NCBI GenBank assembly: GCA_028583405.1
Contig: CM053261.1
Span: forward strand, 17,525,325-17,589,324
Source of the DNA: Pogonophryne albipinna
Taxonomy: Eukaryota; Chordata; Actinopteri; Perciformes; Artedidraconidae
Reading direction: 5' to 3'
Length of the DNA stretch: 64,000 nt
This document shows positions 1-19,011 of this stretch, piece after piece. A program made the translations under genes and the position numbers. Position 1 is the stretch's first letter. Every line of letters starts with the position of its first letter. The notes beneath the pieces are model-generated. The model saw only the letters and a program-made list of their open reading frames with translations, searched no databases and was not told the DNA's origin.

Positions 1-444
1 GGTCTGCCTATTAAATATTATGATCTGACTGCTCAAAGCAGATGAGCTGACATTACATTGCTGCTGTCCATGCTATTAGCGTATTGAGTATGGCCATTTA
101 TACAAGAGGGAAATACCAGAACACAATAAAATAGACATAAAATGATGTCATATGCGAAGAATGGTAAAATGTCTTAATGAAATACGTTTCCCCGTTTTAA
201 CAAAAGCTTTTCAAACCTTGCAGATTTTTTTTAATGGGATGTTTTTTACTAAAATGCACATGACAGATGTTATAGAGATGAGGATATTTTATATTCAACA
301 TAACATGAAAAGCAGAACAGAAACCTCCAAACTGTTAAAACGTTCTACTTGTCTTCTCTAGAAACTGAGCAGCAACTAATGATGACATAATAAAAAGACA
401 GAGCTATTCAACATCCCAGACAGATACAAAATAATCAAGCCAAA

Positions 445-445
<1 letters not shown>
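1..445. other. unassigned AT-rich sequence
   Basis: No coding, RNA or repeat signal is visible here. The segment ends at the first TG array. Confidence 0.5.

Positions 446-518
<73 letters not shown>
446..518. repeat. (TG)n microsatellite
   Basis: An uninterrupted TG dinucleotide run of about 36 units. It faces the longer CA array that starts 77 bp downstream, so the two are inverted relative to each other. Confidence 0.99.
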
Positions 519-519
<1 letters not shown>

Positions 520-594
520 AAGGGAGCAAATGGAGGCACAGAGAGACACTGCGGGCATGTGTATTCATTAAATGCAGAAAGCTCATAGGGAAGT

Positions 595-892
<298 letters not shown>

Positions 893-984
893 CTCATTAC
901 CCTTGGTTATTTATGTGCTCAACCACGTGCCCTCATCTGCGGTGTCCAACCTCAGCACCTTCAGCAACATCTTGTTTCCTCTCA

Positions 985-1460
985 ATCATTCAGTTTTTCT
1001 CCAATTTCCTCCTCCCTCCATTCTTCCTTCTTCCTTCTTCCCCCCATATAAACCACTCATCCAATCTTTTCCTTTTTCCCACTCACATTTCCTCCTTCCT
1101 CCTCTTGTTCTAGCTCTTAATAATTCATCTTCTGCACGGCTCCCCCCTCAGGGAAAAGCTCCCACTGTCACAGGCCAAGCACATTAATCAATCCCTCGTC
1201 TCTCTCTCTCTCTCTCTTTCCCTCTCTCAGCGCTTTACCTCCCTTCTCTCCCCCATTTCTGCTTCACACCTCTCTTTTGGCTTCCCATATCCTTTACGCT
1301 TACATCTGTCATGTTTCTGTCCATCATTTTATGTTTGTATGGTCTTATCTGCCCCCCACTTGTCATTCTCCCCCTCAGCTGCTCTCTTGGATCCTTTAAA
1401 ACACCCTCTCCTCCTTTTTAACCACAGACTCTCTTTTCCTGCCTCTTACAGTATGTCTTT
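985..1460. repeat. pyrimidine-rich low-complexity tract
   Basis: The plus strand is strongly C+T biased for about 470 bp, including a pure TC run at about 1200-1218. It looks like a degenerate microsatellite rather than a gene. The small open frames within it have no recognisable product. Confidence 0.8.
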
Positions 1461-2035
1461 CAAAACGTGTTTCTTTTGCAATTACATAAGAGAAAAAAAA
1501 CGGAAATTCTATTTTAATTCATATTTTGTGATCGTGCACTGTAGACCAATGAAAATGCTTTTTATTAAACTCTAACAAACGGCAGGTTGTTGAATTACAC
1601 ATCATTCAACTTTCGAAAAAGATATTGAAAGAACAAATTAATTGACTTTGAATCAAAATGTAAAAGAAAAACAGCCGAGAGTATTTCAAATGATTGGGTT
1701 TTGTTTGGCTTTTTGTTTAACACCACTGTCGTCTTGTGTTTTTTATTGAGTTCTTCTCCATCTTCTAGGTCTCTGTTGTCCCTTTTCATCCTTTGTACCC
1801 CATGTTAACATATATCCTTATAGTTCCCCCAGTCTAACCAAAGCCTTACACTCAAGTCTGCACAAGCTCTTATCAAGTATCTCTCTATCTTTGAAACACA
1901 CACACACACTGTTGTTGTGTCTAGAGCAAGTCATCGGCTTGAACTCTTACACCCTGAAGTCTGTAGAGTATTTCCTCTTGACTCTATTTTGGATAATTCA
2001 CCGGCATTCAAGCAAGCAAAAACCACAACACAGGC
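1461..2035. other. unassigned sequence
   Basis: AT-rich single-copy-looking DNA in which I see no feature beyond a short CA run at about 1897-1909. Confidence 0.45.
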
Positions 2036-2039
2036 ATCA

Positions 2040-3469
<1,430 letters not shown>

Positions 3470-4020
3470 GTAACTGTGACGTCACCGGTTGGATTTTGGA
3501 GAGTGAAACAAACTTGAGTTTGGCTGCAGCCATCTTGATTATTTTGCAACCAGAAGGGACACGAGAGGGTTTGGCAAAGTAGAACTGAAACTGAACTTGA
3601 CATTTTTGGTCGACCAACATTACCTATTATTACCTAGAATTATAGAACAAATTGGAAAGTTGTAAGATAAAAAAAAACATCCAAACAAGACCATGTTAGC
3701 AACCTGTCAATCACAAGCCTGCTCCAAAGCATAAGCCGCTTTATCATAGTTAACTCTTAATTCGACCATCATTTTTTTAAATGTACATCTTGCAGCTATA
3801 AAGAAGACTTTAAATGATCAATCGAAACAAAAAAATGATTAGGAAAATGTTAACTGAGGTATCAAATGAAGTAACAGGTAGGGTAATTTTCTTATAGACT
3901 TCTACACAATCAGACTTATTTTGTAACCAGTGGATGTGCCCCATGCTGACGTCTTCAAAGAAGACAGTTTAAAGCATTGTCTTTATATTAGAGCCAGTGG
4001 TTGCCGCTTAATGCAACCTT
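3470..4020. repeat. old dispersed teleost repeat (unclassified)
   Basis: The block begins near a GTGACGTCACC motif and continues through phrases that I recognise as recurrent in fish genomes: a 'gccatcttg...aaccagaagggacacgagag' region, then 'cttctacacaatcagactt', then a 'gttgccgcttaa' end. No open reading frame or clear terminal repeat is visible. Recognition rests on memory of the repeat, not a search. The class (SINE or MITE) and both edges are uncertain. Confidence 0.5.
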
Positions 4021-5852
4021 GAACTGCGATGAAGATACTTGTGACTTCTACCTTTAGCTCATCATCTGCAAAGTAAACCAAACATTGGGTGTTGATATGA
4101 AAAGACAGGCCAGTTTTATCAGAGCGGAGCGAGACGAGGTGAACAGATACACAACGCTCCTATTCACAACATGAAAAGTCAACAGTATCACCACTGACAG
4201 TACACAGATGCATCTGTTCACACTCAACCAAATGCAATGGCATTTATAGAGCGGTGCCTCTGTCAGCACAAGAGTGTAGGAGATGATTTTAAAAAGCTCT
4301 TCTAGATGCAGGGTTGCCTGTTTAGGTAGACAAAACAAATTATGGAGTGCAGGTGGGATTTTAAAATAAAAAGCCTTTGTATATAATACAAAATTGGAGT
4401 ATGGTCTTTGTCTAAAAAATATAAAATGGCCATCAGTTTCCTCAAAGATATTCGCTTTACAATAAAATAAAGAGAGAATAAAAGATAATCCTTACTTTGG
4501 AGAAGCTGAATAATGCCCATTTGTCAGTTGTGCTTGAAAAATGACTGAAACGATTAACAAATTATCCTAATAAGAAGCTACATTTTCGGTTGATGTGCTA
4601 ATCGTTTTAATCCAAAAATAGCCTCCAAAATGTACACCACAGTGCATAATAATAATTATAACAAAGTACAACAAAAAAAAAAATACAAAAAAAAAAAAAA
4701 ATCTCAAATAGTCTCTGTCATGTTCAACAGGGGCAAGATATAAAATGGCCATCAATTTCCTCTGCAAAACCCATCATCTCTGAGAGATTAAACATCCACT
4801 GCACTGATATGGGAAGCATTTAACACCCTGGAATCCAAAGTACACATGCATTCATACAAATACGCTGTTTCTCTGCTGTTCAACAGCTATAACTGGCATT
4901 TTTCATTTTTTGTACACTCTACCCCATCAACAAACAGTATCTTTAATGTGTTGAGTATCTCATCACCCTGAGACTACTAAACAGTAATCCAGGGTGTTAT
5001 CAGGATAGTGTCAGGGGACAGAAAAGATGAACACATGTGTGATTGTCGGTCTCTCCCGGAGTAGACTGCTGGGGGATTAAATGGTGGTAAAACGGCAGCC
5101 TCTCAGTGACAGCCCAGTTGGATCCAGTACAAGAGAGGGGAGAGATAAAGATGCAGTCAGTAGTTAAAGAGGGAACAATGGAGAAAGCTGTAAATGTGCT
5201 TGAACAGGACCAACTAGGACGAAGCGAGTGGGCTAAAGAGCGAAACTATAAGAAGAAAAGGAAGTGGTGTAAGGGGACACAGGGGAATTGGATGAACAAC
5301 AACGGCTGATAGTGAGCCGCCCCCTCGGGCAAACAGACTCCAGCAGAGCAGCTCCTCATTTTCTCTCCAGGCCTCCCCCTCTAAGCCGCTGGACGCTGGG
5401 CTGCCACACTGGCAATTACCTCCTCAACACACCTGGCAGCGACAGGGCCTGGGTCTGTGCACACATGTTCTGCCAGGTACCTTACAGCCAACACTCTGTG
5501 CCTGAGGAGGGGAAGCTCTCTTCCAGCATGGCATGGCCACTTAGGATTGTAGGCAGATGATTATAGTGCAGGCACACGCACACAGACACAGATACAGACA
5601 CCCTGCCAAGAAGCATAATAACAACGTGCCTGCCCCCATTCGATTCTCATTAAAAGAGCAATCCAGTGATAAACAACAACACCAATCCCCCCTGTTTGTT
5701 TCTGTGTCATGGCACTTTCCATCTAATTTTGCTTTAATTAAAATCATATGTACCCAAATGAAAAGTACAGCGCACATAAACAACAGACTAGAACCAGAAA
5801 GAATGCTGATATTGTCTGAAACAAAGATGAATGGGTCCTTATGACTATATCA
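4021..5852. other. unassigned sequence with one short direct repeat
   Basis: Non-coding DNA. A near-identical 23-bp stretch (core AAAATGGCCATCA) occurs at 4421-4443 and again at 4740-4762, in the same orientation. The stretch at about 5300-5560 is more GC-rich and complex than its surroundings and might be a conserved non-coding element. No product is recognisable in its open frame. Confidence 0.4.
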
Positions 5853-5859
5853 CTATACT
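5853..5859. repeat. target-site duplication, left copy
   Basis: The heptamer CTATACT abuts the left end of the fold-back transposon and recurs exactly at 9949-9955, directly outside the right end. Confidence 0.85.
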
Positions 5860-6540
5860 CAACCCTATCTCCTAAAAATTACGTTCCCACAGAACTAAAC
5901 TGCATTCTCAATTACGTTTAGCTAAAAACGTATTTTCTCCCACGTTACGTTCGTTATGAACGTATCTTAAATACGTTTATTTTCTACATATCTTCTAGAA
6001 ACATTTTCTCCCACGTTACGTTCGTTATGAACGTATCTTAAATACGTTTATTTTCTACATATCTTCTAGAAGCATATTTTCTCCCACGTTACGTTTCTTA
6101 TGAACGTATCTTAAATACGTTTATTTTCTACATATCTTCTAGAAACATTTTCTCCCACGTTACGTTCGTTATGAACGTATCTTAAATACGTTTATTTTCT
6201 ACATATCTTCTTCTAGAAGCATATTTTCTCCCACATTACGTTCGTTATGAACGTATCTTAAATACGTTTATTTTCTACATATCTTTGCCATTTATTGTCT
6301 TGCTTATAATAATGATAATAGTCATTTATAAATATCATTTTAGAGCACACATTTGAAATCAGTAGGCGAGGCTGTAATTTCTCCAGCTGTTACTCTCATG
6401 AGCGAGGCAGAACATAATAGTTTTAACATGCCAAAAAGCTGCGGTGTCGTTTATTGCACCTCAAACATTAAAACAAATCCAGAGTTACGTGTTTCTGTAC
6501 TTCCTCTAAGAAGAAAGGACAGTAACAGAAGATCTCTGTG
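5860..6540 (+). repeat. left terminal inverted repeat of fold-back element
   Basis: The arm is the reverse complement of 9119-9948 with few mismatches. The length difference of about 149 bp is explained by two fewer tandem units. The order is outer unique segment, five tandem units, AT-rich spacer, THAP start codon region. Homology stops at the Leu codon before the THAP tryptophan. Confidence 0.92.
5932..6288 (+). repeat. five tandem ~72-bp subterminal units
   Basis: The unit starts ATTTTCTCCCACGTTACG at 5932, 6003, 6076, 6147 and 6223 (spacings 71-76 bp). Each unit contains two overlapping dyads, TACGTTC-gttat-GAACGTA and AACGTAT-cttaa-ATACGTT. Such repeated dyads next to transposon ends are typical of transposase or host-factor binding sites. 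That role is inferred. Confidence 0.93.
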
Positions 6541-6553
6541 GCTTCAGGCTTGA
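6428..6553 (+). pseudogene. truncated THAP-domain exon (left arm)
   Basis: A 41-codon frame starts MPKSCGVVYCTSN and ends SLWLQA before a TGA. It matches the first half of a THAP C2CH zinc finger: the Cys5-x4-Cys10 pair, a basic Arg/Lys segment around residues 28-36, and the conserved Trp at residue 38 in a WLQA context. The second half, with the Cys-x2-His pair and the AVPTIF-like end, is absent, so no functional finger can form. In autonomous P-type elements this domain sits at the transposase N-terminus and binds the subterminal DNA. Here it reads inward from the transposon end. The Met at 6428 is chosen because the same Met-Pro-Lys-Ser start is preserved in the opposite arm. An upstream Met at 6353 is also in frame. 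Confidence 0.7.
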
Positions 6554-8169
6554 TCGCCGTTCAAATGACAGCGTTGGTTTCCCCAAAAGTGGGCGGGGCT
6601 GTAAAGTGACGTCGATGTATACTCTCATCTATTATTCAAAACCATTCTATTTATTCTAACGTAAATTACATGCCAGTGTTTTATGTTTTTATTTTAAATC
6701 GTATAATGTCGGACTTTTTTTCCCGTCTGTGAGGAAAAGAAATGGGGCTTAGAGCCTCAAAATACTGAAATTTGTATTTTTGAAAATCTTTTTTTCCTTA
6801 TTTACTCAAAAATAACACACAATTATCCTTGTTTTTATTTATTCGTTTAATTCTATAATCTTGGGCTTTTTAGCCGTAAATAAAGTCACCGGAAACAGAC
6901 GTAGGCCTATAAGGGACATTTTGAGGATACACACAAACCCACTGAACAGATTACCCAAGATCCTCAGCTTGAAGCTTGTTGATTGGATGTTTAGCCGCAA
7001 TGCATGTTGGGATATGATGTTAATGCGATATGATATCCGAAAAAAATAAAAAATAATAATAATACTTTATTCCGAGTGTTCTTGCTTTTCTCTTTGGAAG
7101 TCATCACATAACGGCATTGTAATACACGGTTCGGCTGCATTAAATATTACACATCTGCCGTAGTTCTTTATTTATAGAGCCCTGATGAGAAGACTTCTGG
7201 ACAAACTGGAAGAACTGCCGCCAAAACTGAATACGTGACGTGGATCATAAATATATCAACAATTAAACAACACCTTGCATTTCTTTTCACAAAATACGTC
7301 TCCTTGCAGTATCAATAGTAATTCGGCTGACTTCTATATTTGATCCAATTGGTAGATAGGTTACATTTACACCATAACGGTGCACAGCTGATAGAAAAGG
7401 ACTTGTAGTTTGGAATCACAATTTCAATAGCTTACCATTAAATGACAGATATGGCTTTCTGTCTGTGATGTTTTACAAATCAGATATTAATGTGTAGAAG
7501 TAAAGCATGAGAAATAGTATAGCAATATCCTGTAAAATTATGTAAAAACATGAATAAAACTACACATCTTCAGATGTTATACCTACATAAGTGTCCTACA
7601 CTAATAATACAAAGTTATTATTAGTATGCTGTGTGTACCTTGTGTGCACCACCTAGTGGTTAAAGCACGTTATTGAATTATTTTTGTTGAATAATGTTAT
7701 TTTTGTTGAATAATATTATTTGATGAAAAAAATATTAAGAGTACATACTTTCATAGGGGGAAAGTAGAAGGTCAATGATAGAAATATAGAATATAAAAAA
7801 ATCAAGAAGATACTGTAAGTGATCTCTACAATAAAACAGTTTAGTGCACGATGTACAAAGATATTAATATGAGGATGTGCAAAACAGACAAACTAATTAA
7901 CCTTTATTAACACGTTAAAGAATACTTTAGGTTAAGGTCTTCTTTCAAATAAGATTTGGGGGTATCTATCTACAGATAAATATTAAGCCTGACAAAGTAC
8001 TTAACGTCTAATGTATTGCTTTCCTGCAATGTTAACTATGTTGAAGCACTTATTTTAACTGATATTATACACATTAATTATACTCTTATGTATGTAGATA
8101 GAATAAGAAATGTGCAGAATATGACAGTTTAATGGTGGAGGTATACACACATATTGATAGATGTCTTGT

Positions 8170-8280
8170 AATGCACTGTTAAGGAACCTGTGACCCAAGT
8201 TTTTCATTCATTGCATAACTACACCGTAGTAGTGTATATGATATGTCAATAAACCTTAGAAAATCTTGAAATCTTGAAAG
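8170..8280 (+). mobile_element. possible non-LTR retrotransposon tail nested in the fold-back element
   Basis: The stretch ends in AATAAACC followed by repeated AATCTTGAAATCTTGAAA. This resembles the tandem 3' ends of fish L2/CR1-type retrotransposons. It is short and old. Classification is by eye only. Confidence 0.35.
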
Positions 8281-8786
8281 GGATGTGCAAAATAGCAATT
8301 ATATACAGTTTTTAATTAACTATTAGTAGAGAATAACGAGTAATGAATATACTTTATAGAGATCTGCAGATAAATGTTTAGTCTTCTCAAGCACCAACTA
8401 TCAAATATCTCTCCTGATTGTTGGCACTTGACAATCACCTTCCCCTGAATTTTACTCAGGTGTAACTAAAGTCTGCTTTAAGGGTTGTTTATATTTCACA
8501 TCATTAATCAGAATCTGCAAAGTAACTCAAATAAATGTAGTGGAGTAAAAATACCAGGTTCACCTCTGAATTGTAGTGGAGTAGAATTACAAAGTAACAA
8601 TGAGCTGTCATGTGGGTATATATTAATGCTGCGCATTATGGACACAAGCAATTTTCACCCATTTATTAATTATATGTTTTAAATGTGTACACACCAATGT
8701 GTTTCCTATCGCCTAAACCTCCAGGGCTGTACACAGTTTAATACTGTCAACTTCTAATTTTTGGAAAAACGAAAACGTCTTTTAAA

Positions 8787-9044
8787 ACTACAATTCCCAG
8801 TAGAGACGTGCCATAGAGAACATGTTGCGAAACACAATAGCCAGCATGTGTATTTCTGGGGGGGGGGCGTTCGAGTCCAGTTTTGAATAGTCTGCCGTGG
8901 TTTCGTTCCATTTCAAAGCGCTCGACGCACGGCGTAACCTTGGCGCGCTGTCACTCCAACATCCAATCCCAGAGTTTGAAAATTAATCACGGGGTTTGTC
9001 AACGGGACTGTAGTCCCAAACGATAGCTGGGGATTATGGGTAGT
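8787..9044. promoter_or_regulatory. CpG-dense promoter-like block inside the transposon
   Basis: The left edge is ACTACAATTCCCAG (8787-8800), the long ZNF143/Staf-type motif. The right edge, CTGGGGATTATGGGTAGT (9027-9044), reads on the minus strand as a similar ACTACCCATAAT module, so the two face each other. Between them lie many CpGs (about 8868-8960), a G9 run and a GGGACTGTAGTCCC palindrome. The surrounding element is AT-rich, so this block stands out. It could be the element's own promoter or a captured host promoter piece. No transcript evidence is available. Confidence 0.35.
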
Positions 9045-9117
9045 GTAGTGTCTTTGGCCATCCTAAACTGAAATGTTTTTCGGATATCATATCGCATTAC
9101 GAACACCACATCTGGCG

Positions 9118-9231
9118 TCACAGAGATCTTCTGTTACTGTTCTTTCTTCTTAGAGGAAGTACAGAAACACGTAACTCTGGATTTGTTTTAATGTTTGAGG
9201 TGCAATAAACGACACAGCAGCTTTTTGGCAT
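9118..9231 (-). pseudogene. truncated THAP-domain exon (right arm)
   Basis: On the minus strand a 37-codon frame starts MPKSCCVVYCTSN and stops immediately after SL, one codon before the Trp seen in the left-arm copy. It differs from the left copy at residue 6 (Cys for Gly) and residue 31 (Asn for Asp). The stop arises because the arm joins unrelated or deleted sequence at this point. The frame is the inverted twin of 6428-6553 and is equally non-functional. Its survival in an open frame in both arms may simply reflect recent arm homogenisation. Confidence 0.65.
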
Positions 9232-9948
9232 GTTAAAAACTATTATTTTCTGCCTCGCTCATGAGAGTAACAGCTGGAGAAATTACAGCCTCGCCTACTG
9301 ATTTCAAATGTGTGCTCTAAAATGATATTTATAAATGACTATTATCATTATTATAAGCAAGACAATAAATGGCAAAGATATGTAGAAAATAAACGTATTT
9401 AAGATACGTTCATAACGAACGTAACGTGGGAGAAAATATGTTTCTGGAAGATATGTAGAAAATAAACGTATTTGAGATACGTTCATAACGAACGTAACGT
9501 GGGAGAAAACATGTTTCTAGAAGATATGTAGAAAATAAACGTATTTGAGATACGTTCATAACGAACGTAACGTGGGAGAAAACATGTTTCTAGAAGATAT
9601 GTAGAAAATAAACGTCTTTAAGATACGTTCATAACGAACGTAACGTGGGAGAAAATAATGTTTCTAGAAGATATGTAGAAAATAAACGTATTTGAGATAC
9701 GTTCATAACGAACGTAACGTGGGAGAAAACATGTTTCTAGAAGATATGTAGAAAATAAACGTATTTAAGATACGTTCATAAGAAACGTAACGTGGGAGAA
9801 AATATGTTTCTAGAAGATATGTAGAAAATAAACGTATTTGAGATACGTTCATAACGAACGTAACGTGGGAGAAAATACGTTTCTTGCTAAACGTAATTGA
9901 GAATGCAGTTTAGTTCTGTGGGAACGTAATTTTTAGGAGACAGGGTTG
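9119..9948 (-). repeat. right terminal inverted repeat of fold-back element
   Basis: Reverse complement of 5860-6540 with two additional tandem units. Its inner continuation at 9076-9112 matches 7011-7045 after a gap. Confidence 0.92.
9375..9872 (-). repeat. seven tandem 73-bp subterminal units
   Basis: The GTGGGAGAAAA landmark recurs at 9426, 9499, 9572, 9645, 9719, 9792 and 9865, a 73-74-bp period. The units are the reverse complement of the left-arm units and carry the same paired dyads. Unit-to-unit differences are mostly single bases. Confidence 0.93.
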
Positions 9949-9955
9949 CTATACT
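9949..9955. repeat. target-site duplication, right copy
   Basis: CTATACT immediately after the right terminus, identical to 5853-5859. Confidence 0.85.
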
Positions 9956-11209
9956 GTATGTGGCGTACAGTATTCCCACCCTGCTCTGACTCCAAATGGC
10001 ACCATGTTTTAACATGCATTTCTGCGTGTTGCAATTAGAAACTGCTGCCCCCTGTTCATAAAGCCCCTTGTGGATTTGTCTCCTCTGCGCTCACACTGAC
10101 CAATTATTTCATTTATTCCTACATCCACCCTCCATCTATACGTCTCACACTAATATCCATTCTCCACTTTTCTTTTCTTCTCCTTTTCACACCATCATGG
10201 TGGGCGATCAATGTGTGATTTTTGCATTTTTTCTTCAGAGAAAGGGAGGAGAATAGGTTGAAACTGGCAGAAGCCCTTCCTCATTAACACTGGTGGCAGC
10301 GAACCAACATGTGCACACACACATGCATGCGCTCAGACACCATCACCTCAATTTGGTTATTGAATATATTTTTCCTAGAAGTTTATTCATGAGGGAAAAC
10401 ACACACACACACACCTGTGCTGCATCCTTCCTGTGTACGACTTGGTGATAACATCCCGTTTTCCCAACAGAGATGAAAGGATCAGGCAGAGAAAAGAAAA
10501 AACGAGGGATGGGAAGTGATTGAAAGGTGAAGGAGAGATAGCAGAGCTGGGGAATTTGCTGAGATGGCTCTGAGCAGCAATTTACACCTTTCTCATCTGA
10601 TAACCATCACATGAGATGAGCAGTGGAAGACACGGAGTGATGGGAGACAGAGGATTGCCAAAAGCCAGAGAGACTGTGCTCATTAGTGTTGGAAAGGAGC
10701 TTATTTTTCCACATTGTACTCTCTTTCAGAGTTTTAAATATATGCTTAATATTATAATTGTCGGACGTCACTCTCTGAAATATTGATGGCTGATGTTTAA
10801 TGATTATGGCAGGGTTGGAAGGGTTTCATCTACCAGCCACCATGCCAGCAGGAAACCAAACATCAAGACATGCTCATTATTTCACCAGTGAATGGAGCTC
10901 AGAGTAATGGCTAGTTACATGCCAGGATAGCTGGAGGGCGAATCTCACATAACAGCCAAAATGTGATGGCACCTCATACAACTATGATGTAAAATAACGA
11001 ATTAGTCGTTTTTTTGTTTTGTTTTGATAACCCCAAAAACTAATGATCTACTATAAAAAAATAGTGCGATTACAACCAAGTGATTACATCTCGCACACAA
11101 GATCCACACAGAGTCACTTCATAAAAACTCCTATCTATGTGTTTCACTATTTTCACTTCCACTTCCTATGTCCTCACTTCCCCTTATTTCTGCAGTTTGT
11201 AATTGGTTT
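9956..11209. other. unassigned sequence
   Basis: Non-coding DNA with short CA runs near 10310 and 10400. No gene is recognised. Confidence 0.45.
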
Positions 11210-11462
11210 ATCTATTGTGGAATGCTCTATAAGACCCCTTGTTGTTAAATACCAACTATGTGCAATATATATATATATATGCTGTTAATAAATGTGCAAT
11301 ATAAACCTGGCTGCTAAATCCTCAGAACTGTTACAGGATGTGTATTTTGTAAATTGTGTAACTTTTATTATAATTTTTTTTAATCTTTAATATTTGTTTA
11401 TACATGCTTCTTAGGTAACATTTCCCCTCTGTGGGACGAATAAAGGTATCTTGATTCTGACA
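11210..11462 (+). mobile_element. LINE-type (L2/CR1-like) 3' tail
   Basis: The region ends in ATTTCCCCTCTGTGGGACG followed by AATAAAGGTATCTTGATTCTGA. This is the usual form of fish L2-like retrotransposon 3' ends. Only the non-coding tail is present, as expected for 5'-truncated copies. The left boundary is approximate. Confidence 0.55.
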
Positions 11463-17166
<5,704 letters not shown>

Positions 17167-17367
17167 TGAGCACTGTTCTGCGTCAGCACGGGGAATAAAT
17201 AGACTATCACTATGCCAGAACTGAAGCATGCTGCAACTGTGTGTGCATGTGTGTGTGTGACTAGCGGGCTCCTGCTGTGCTGATTTCAGCAGGAACAGAT
17301 GGTCCTGCCAGGGCTCTGCCGAGGCTCCACAGTCCATGGTCTGTGGGAAGACTTGTGAACGTGCCTA

Positions 17368-17370
<3 letters not shown>

Positions 17371-17438
<68 letters not shown>

Positions 17439-17447
17439 TGTGTGTGT
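17371..17447. repeat. (TG)n microsatellite
   Basis: A TG run with one TA interruption near 17431. Confidence 0.98.
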
Positions 17448-18168
<721 letters not shown>

Positions 18169-18439
18169 AGCGAACAAAGACCCTGTTCAGACCTGGTTTA
18201 AAGTGTCTTGATGATCCAATTACAAGGGTATAGTTGTAAGTACATCAGCTCACACTGGGTTCAAGAATGCATCTCCAGTGACCACTTGTGATCTGATCTC
18301 ACTTCTGGCACCGTAAGCAAATAAACACCTAAGTCAAAAGTTTAGTATCAATTAAAACAAAAATATGACTGGTGTGTTAACTGCATGCCAAACAAAAATG
18401 ATTATCGGCAACGCATGTTTACTTCACCTCTCTCCTTTG

Positions 18440-18589
<150 letters not shown>

Positions 18590-18951
18590 TGCACTTGTTG
18601 AAGCAGGAGAGCAGAGAATATTTATGAGTGTTTTGAACGTTTTGACAGTATTTACAGTGCTTCTCATTCGGGCCAGATGTGTCCATCAAATTTAGGGGAA
18701 AACCCTGATATTCTGTAAAGCTACTAAAACAATGAGTTTCTAAGCTGAGGTAAGGCCATAGTTAAATAATCAGTCAAACAGGGTCACAGAAAGATCAAAA
18801 CGGGTCTCTAATATTTATTTGGATACAACTGATTTTCAGTAGCAATGTTATGACTCATGAGTATTGAGTGCAAAAGGACAGCTAGTGATCCAGATGTGGA
18901 CTAATTCCCTAATGCGCTTCTACTCCACAACACACACTGGCAGGCAAGCTG

Positions 18952-18952
<1 letters not shown>

Positions 18953-19010
<58 letters not shown>
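18953..19010. repeat. (CA)n microsatellite
   Basis: A pure CA run of 29 units. Confidence 0.98.

Positions 19011-19011
<1 letters not shown>

Larger units (their letters stand above)
6541..9075. other. interior of fold-back element
   Basis: About 2.5 kb of mostly AT-rich sequence with no frame longer than ~65 codons and no transposase motif. A GC box (GGGCGGGGC, 6591-6599) and a TGACGTCG motif lie just inside the left arm. A 35-bp stretch at 7011-7045 is an inverted match of 9076-9112. This shows that the arms once extended further, with about 470 bp present on the left and missing on the right. A LINE-like tail and a CpG-dense block lie near the right side. The catalytic region has evidently been deleted or replaced. 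Confidence 0.6.
5860..9948. mobile_element. fold-back DNA transposon, P-superfamily-like, non-autonomous
   Basis: The 4,089-bp element starts CAACCCTATCTCC and ends with the inverse of CAACCCTGTCTCC. It has very long inverted arms (5860-6540 and 9119-9948). Each arm contains an outer unique ~70 bp, a block of tandem ~72-bp units, a spacer, and the first ~40 codons of a THAP domain pointing inward. A perfect 7-bp duplication flanks it. THAP zinc fingers at the protein N-terminus, CA...TG ends and ~8-bp duplications are known of P elements, and P-like elements are reported in fish. Assignment to that superfamily is therefore a reasoned inference. The interior has no transposase-length frame, so mobility would have to be supplied in trans. 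Alternatives are another THAP-carrying superfamily, or a fold-back element that captured a THAP exon. Confidence 0.8.

Noticed and set aside
8868..8880. GTTCGAGTCC, a tRNA B-box-like motif
   Set aside because: There is no A box at the right distance and no cloverleaf can be drawn.
9375..9872. Regular array resembling CRISPR repeats
   Set aside because: The whole 73-bp unit repeats, with no variable spacers, and it lies in a eukaryotic transposon arm.
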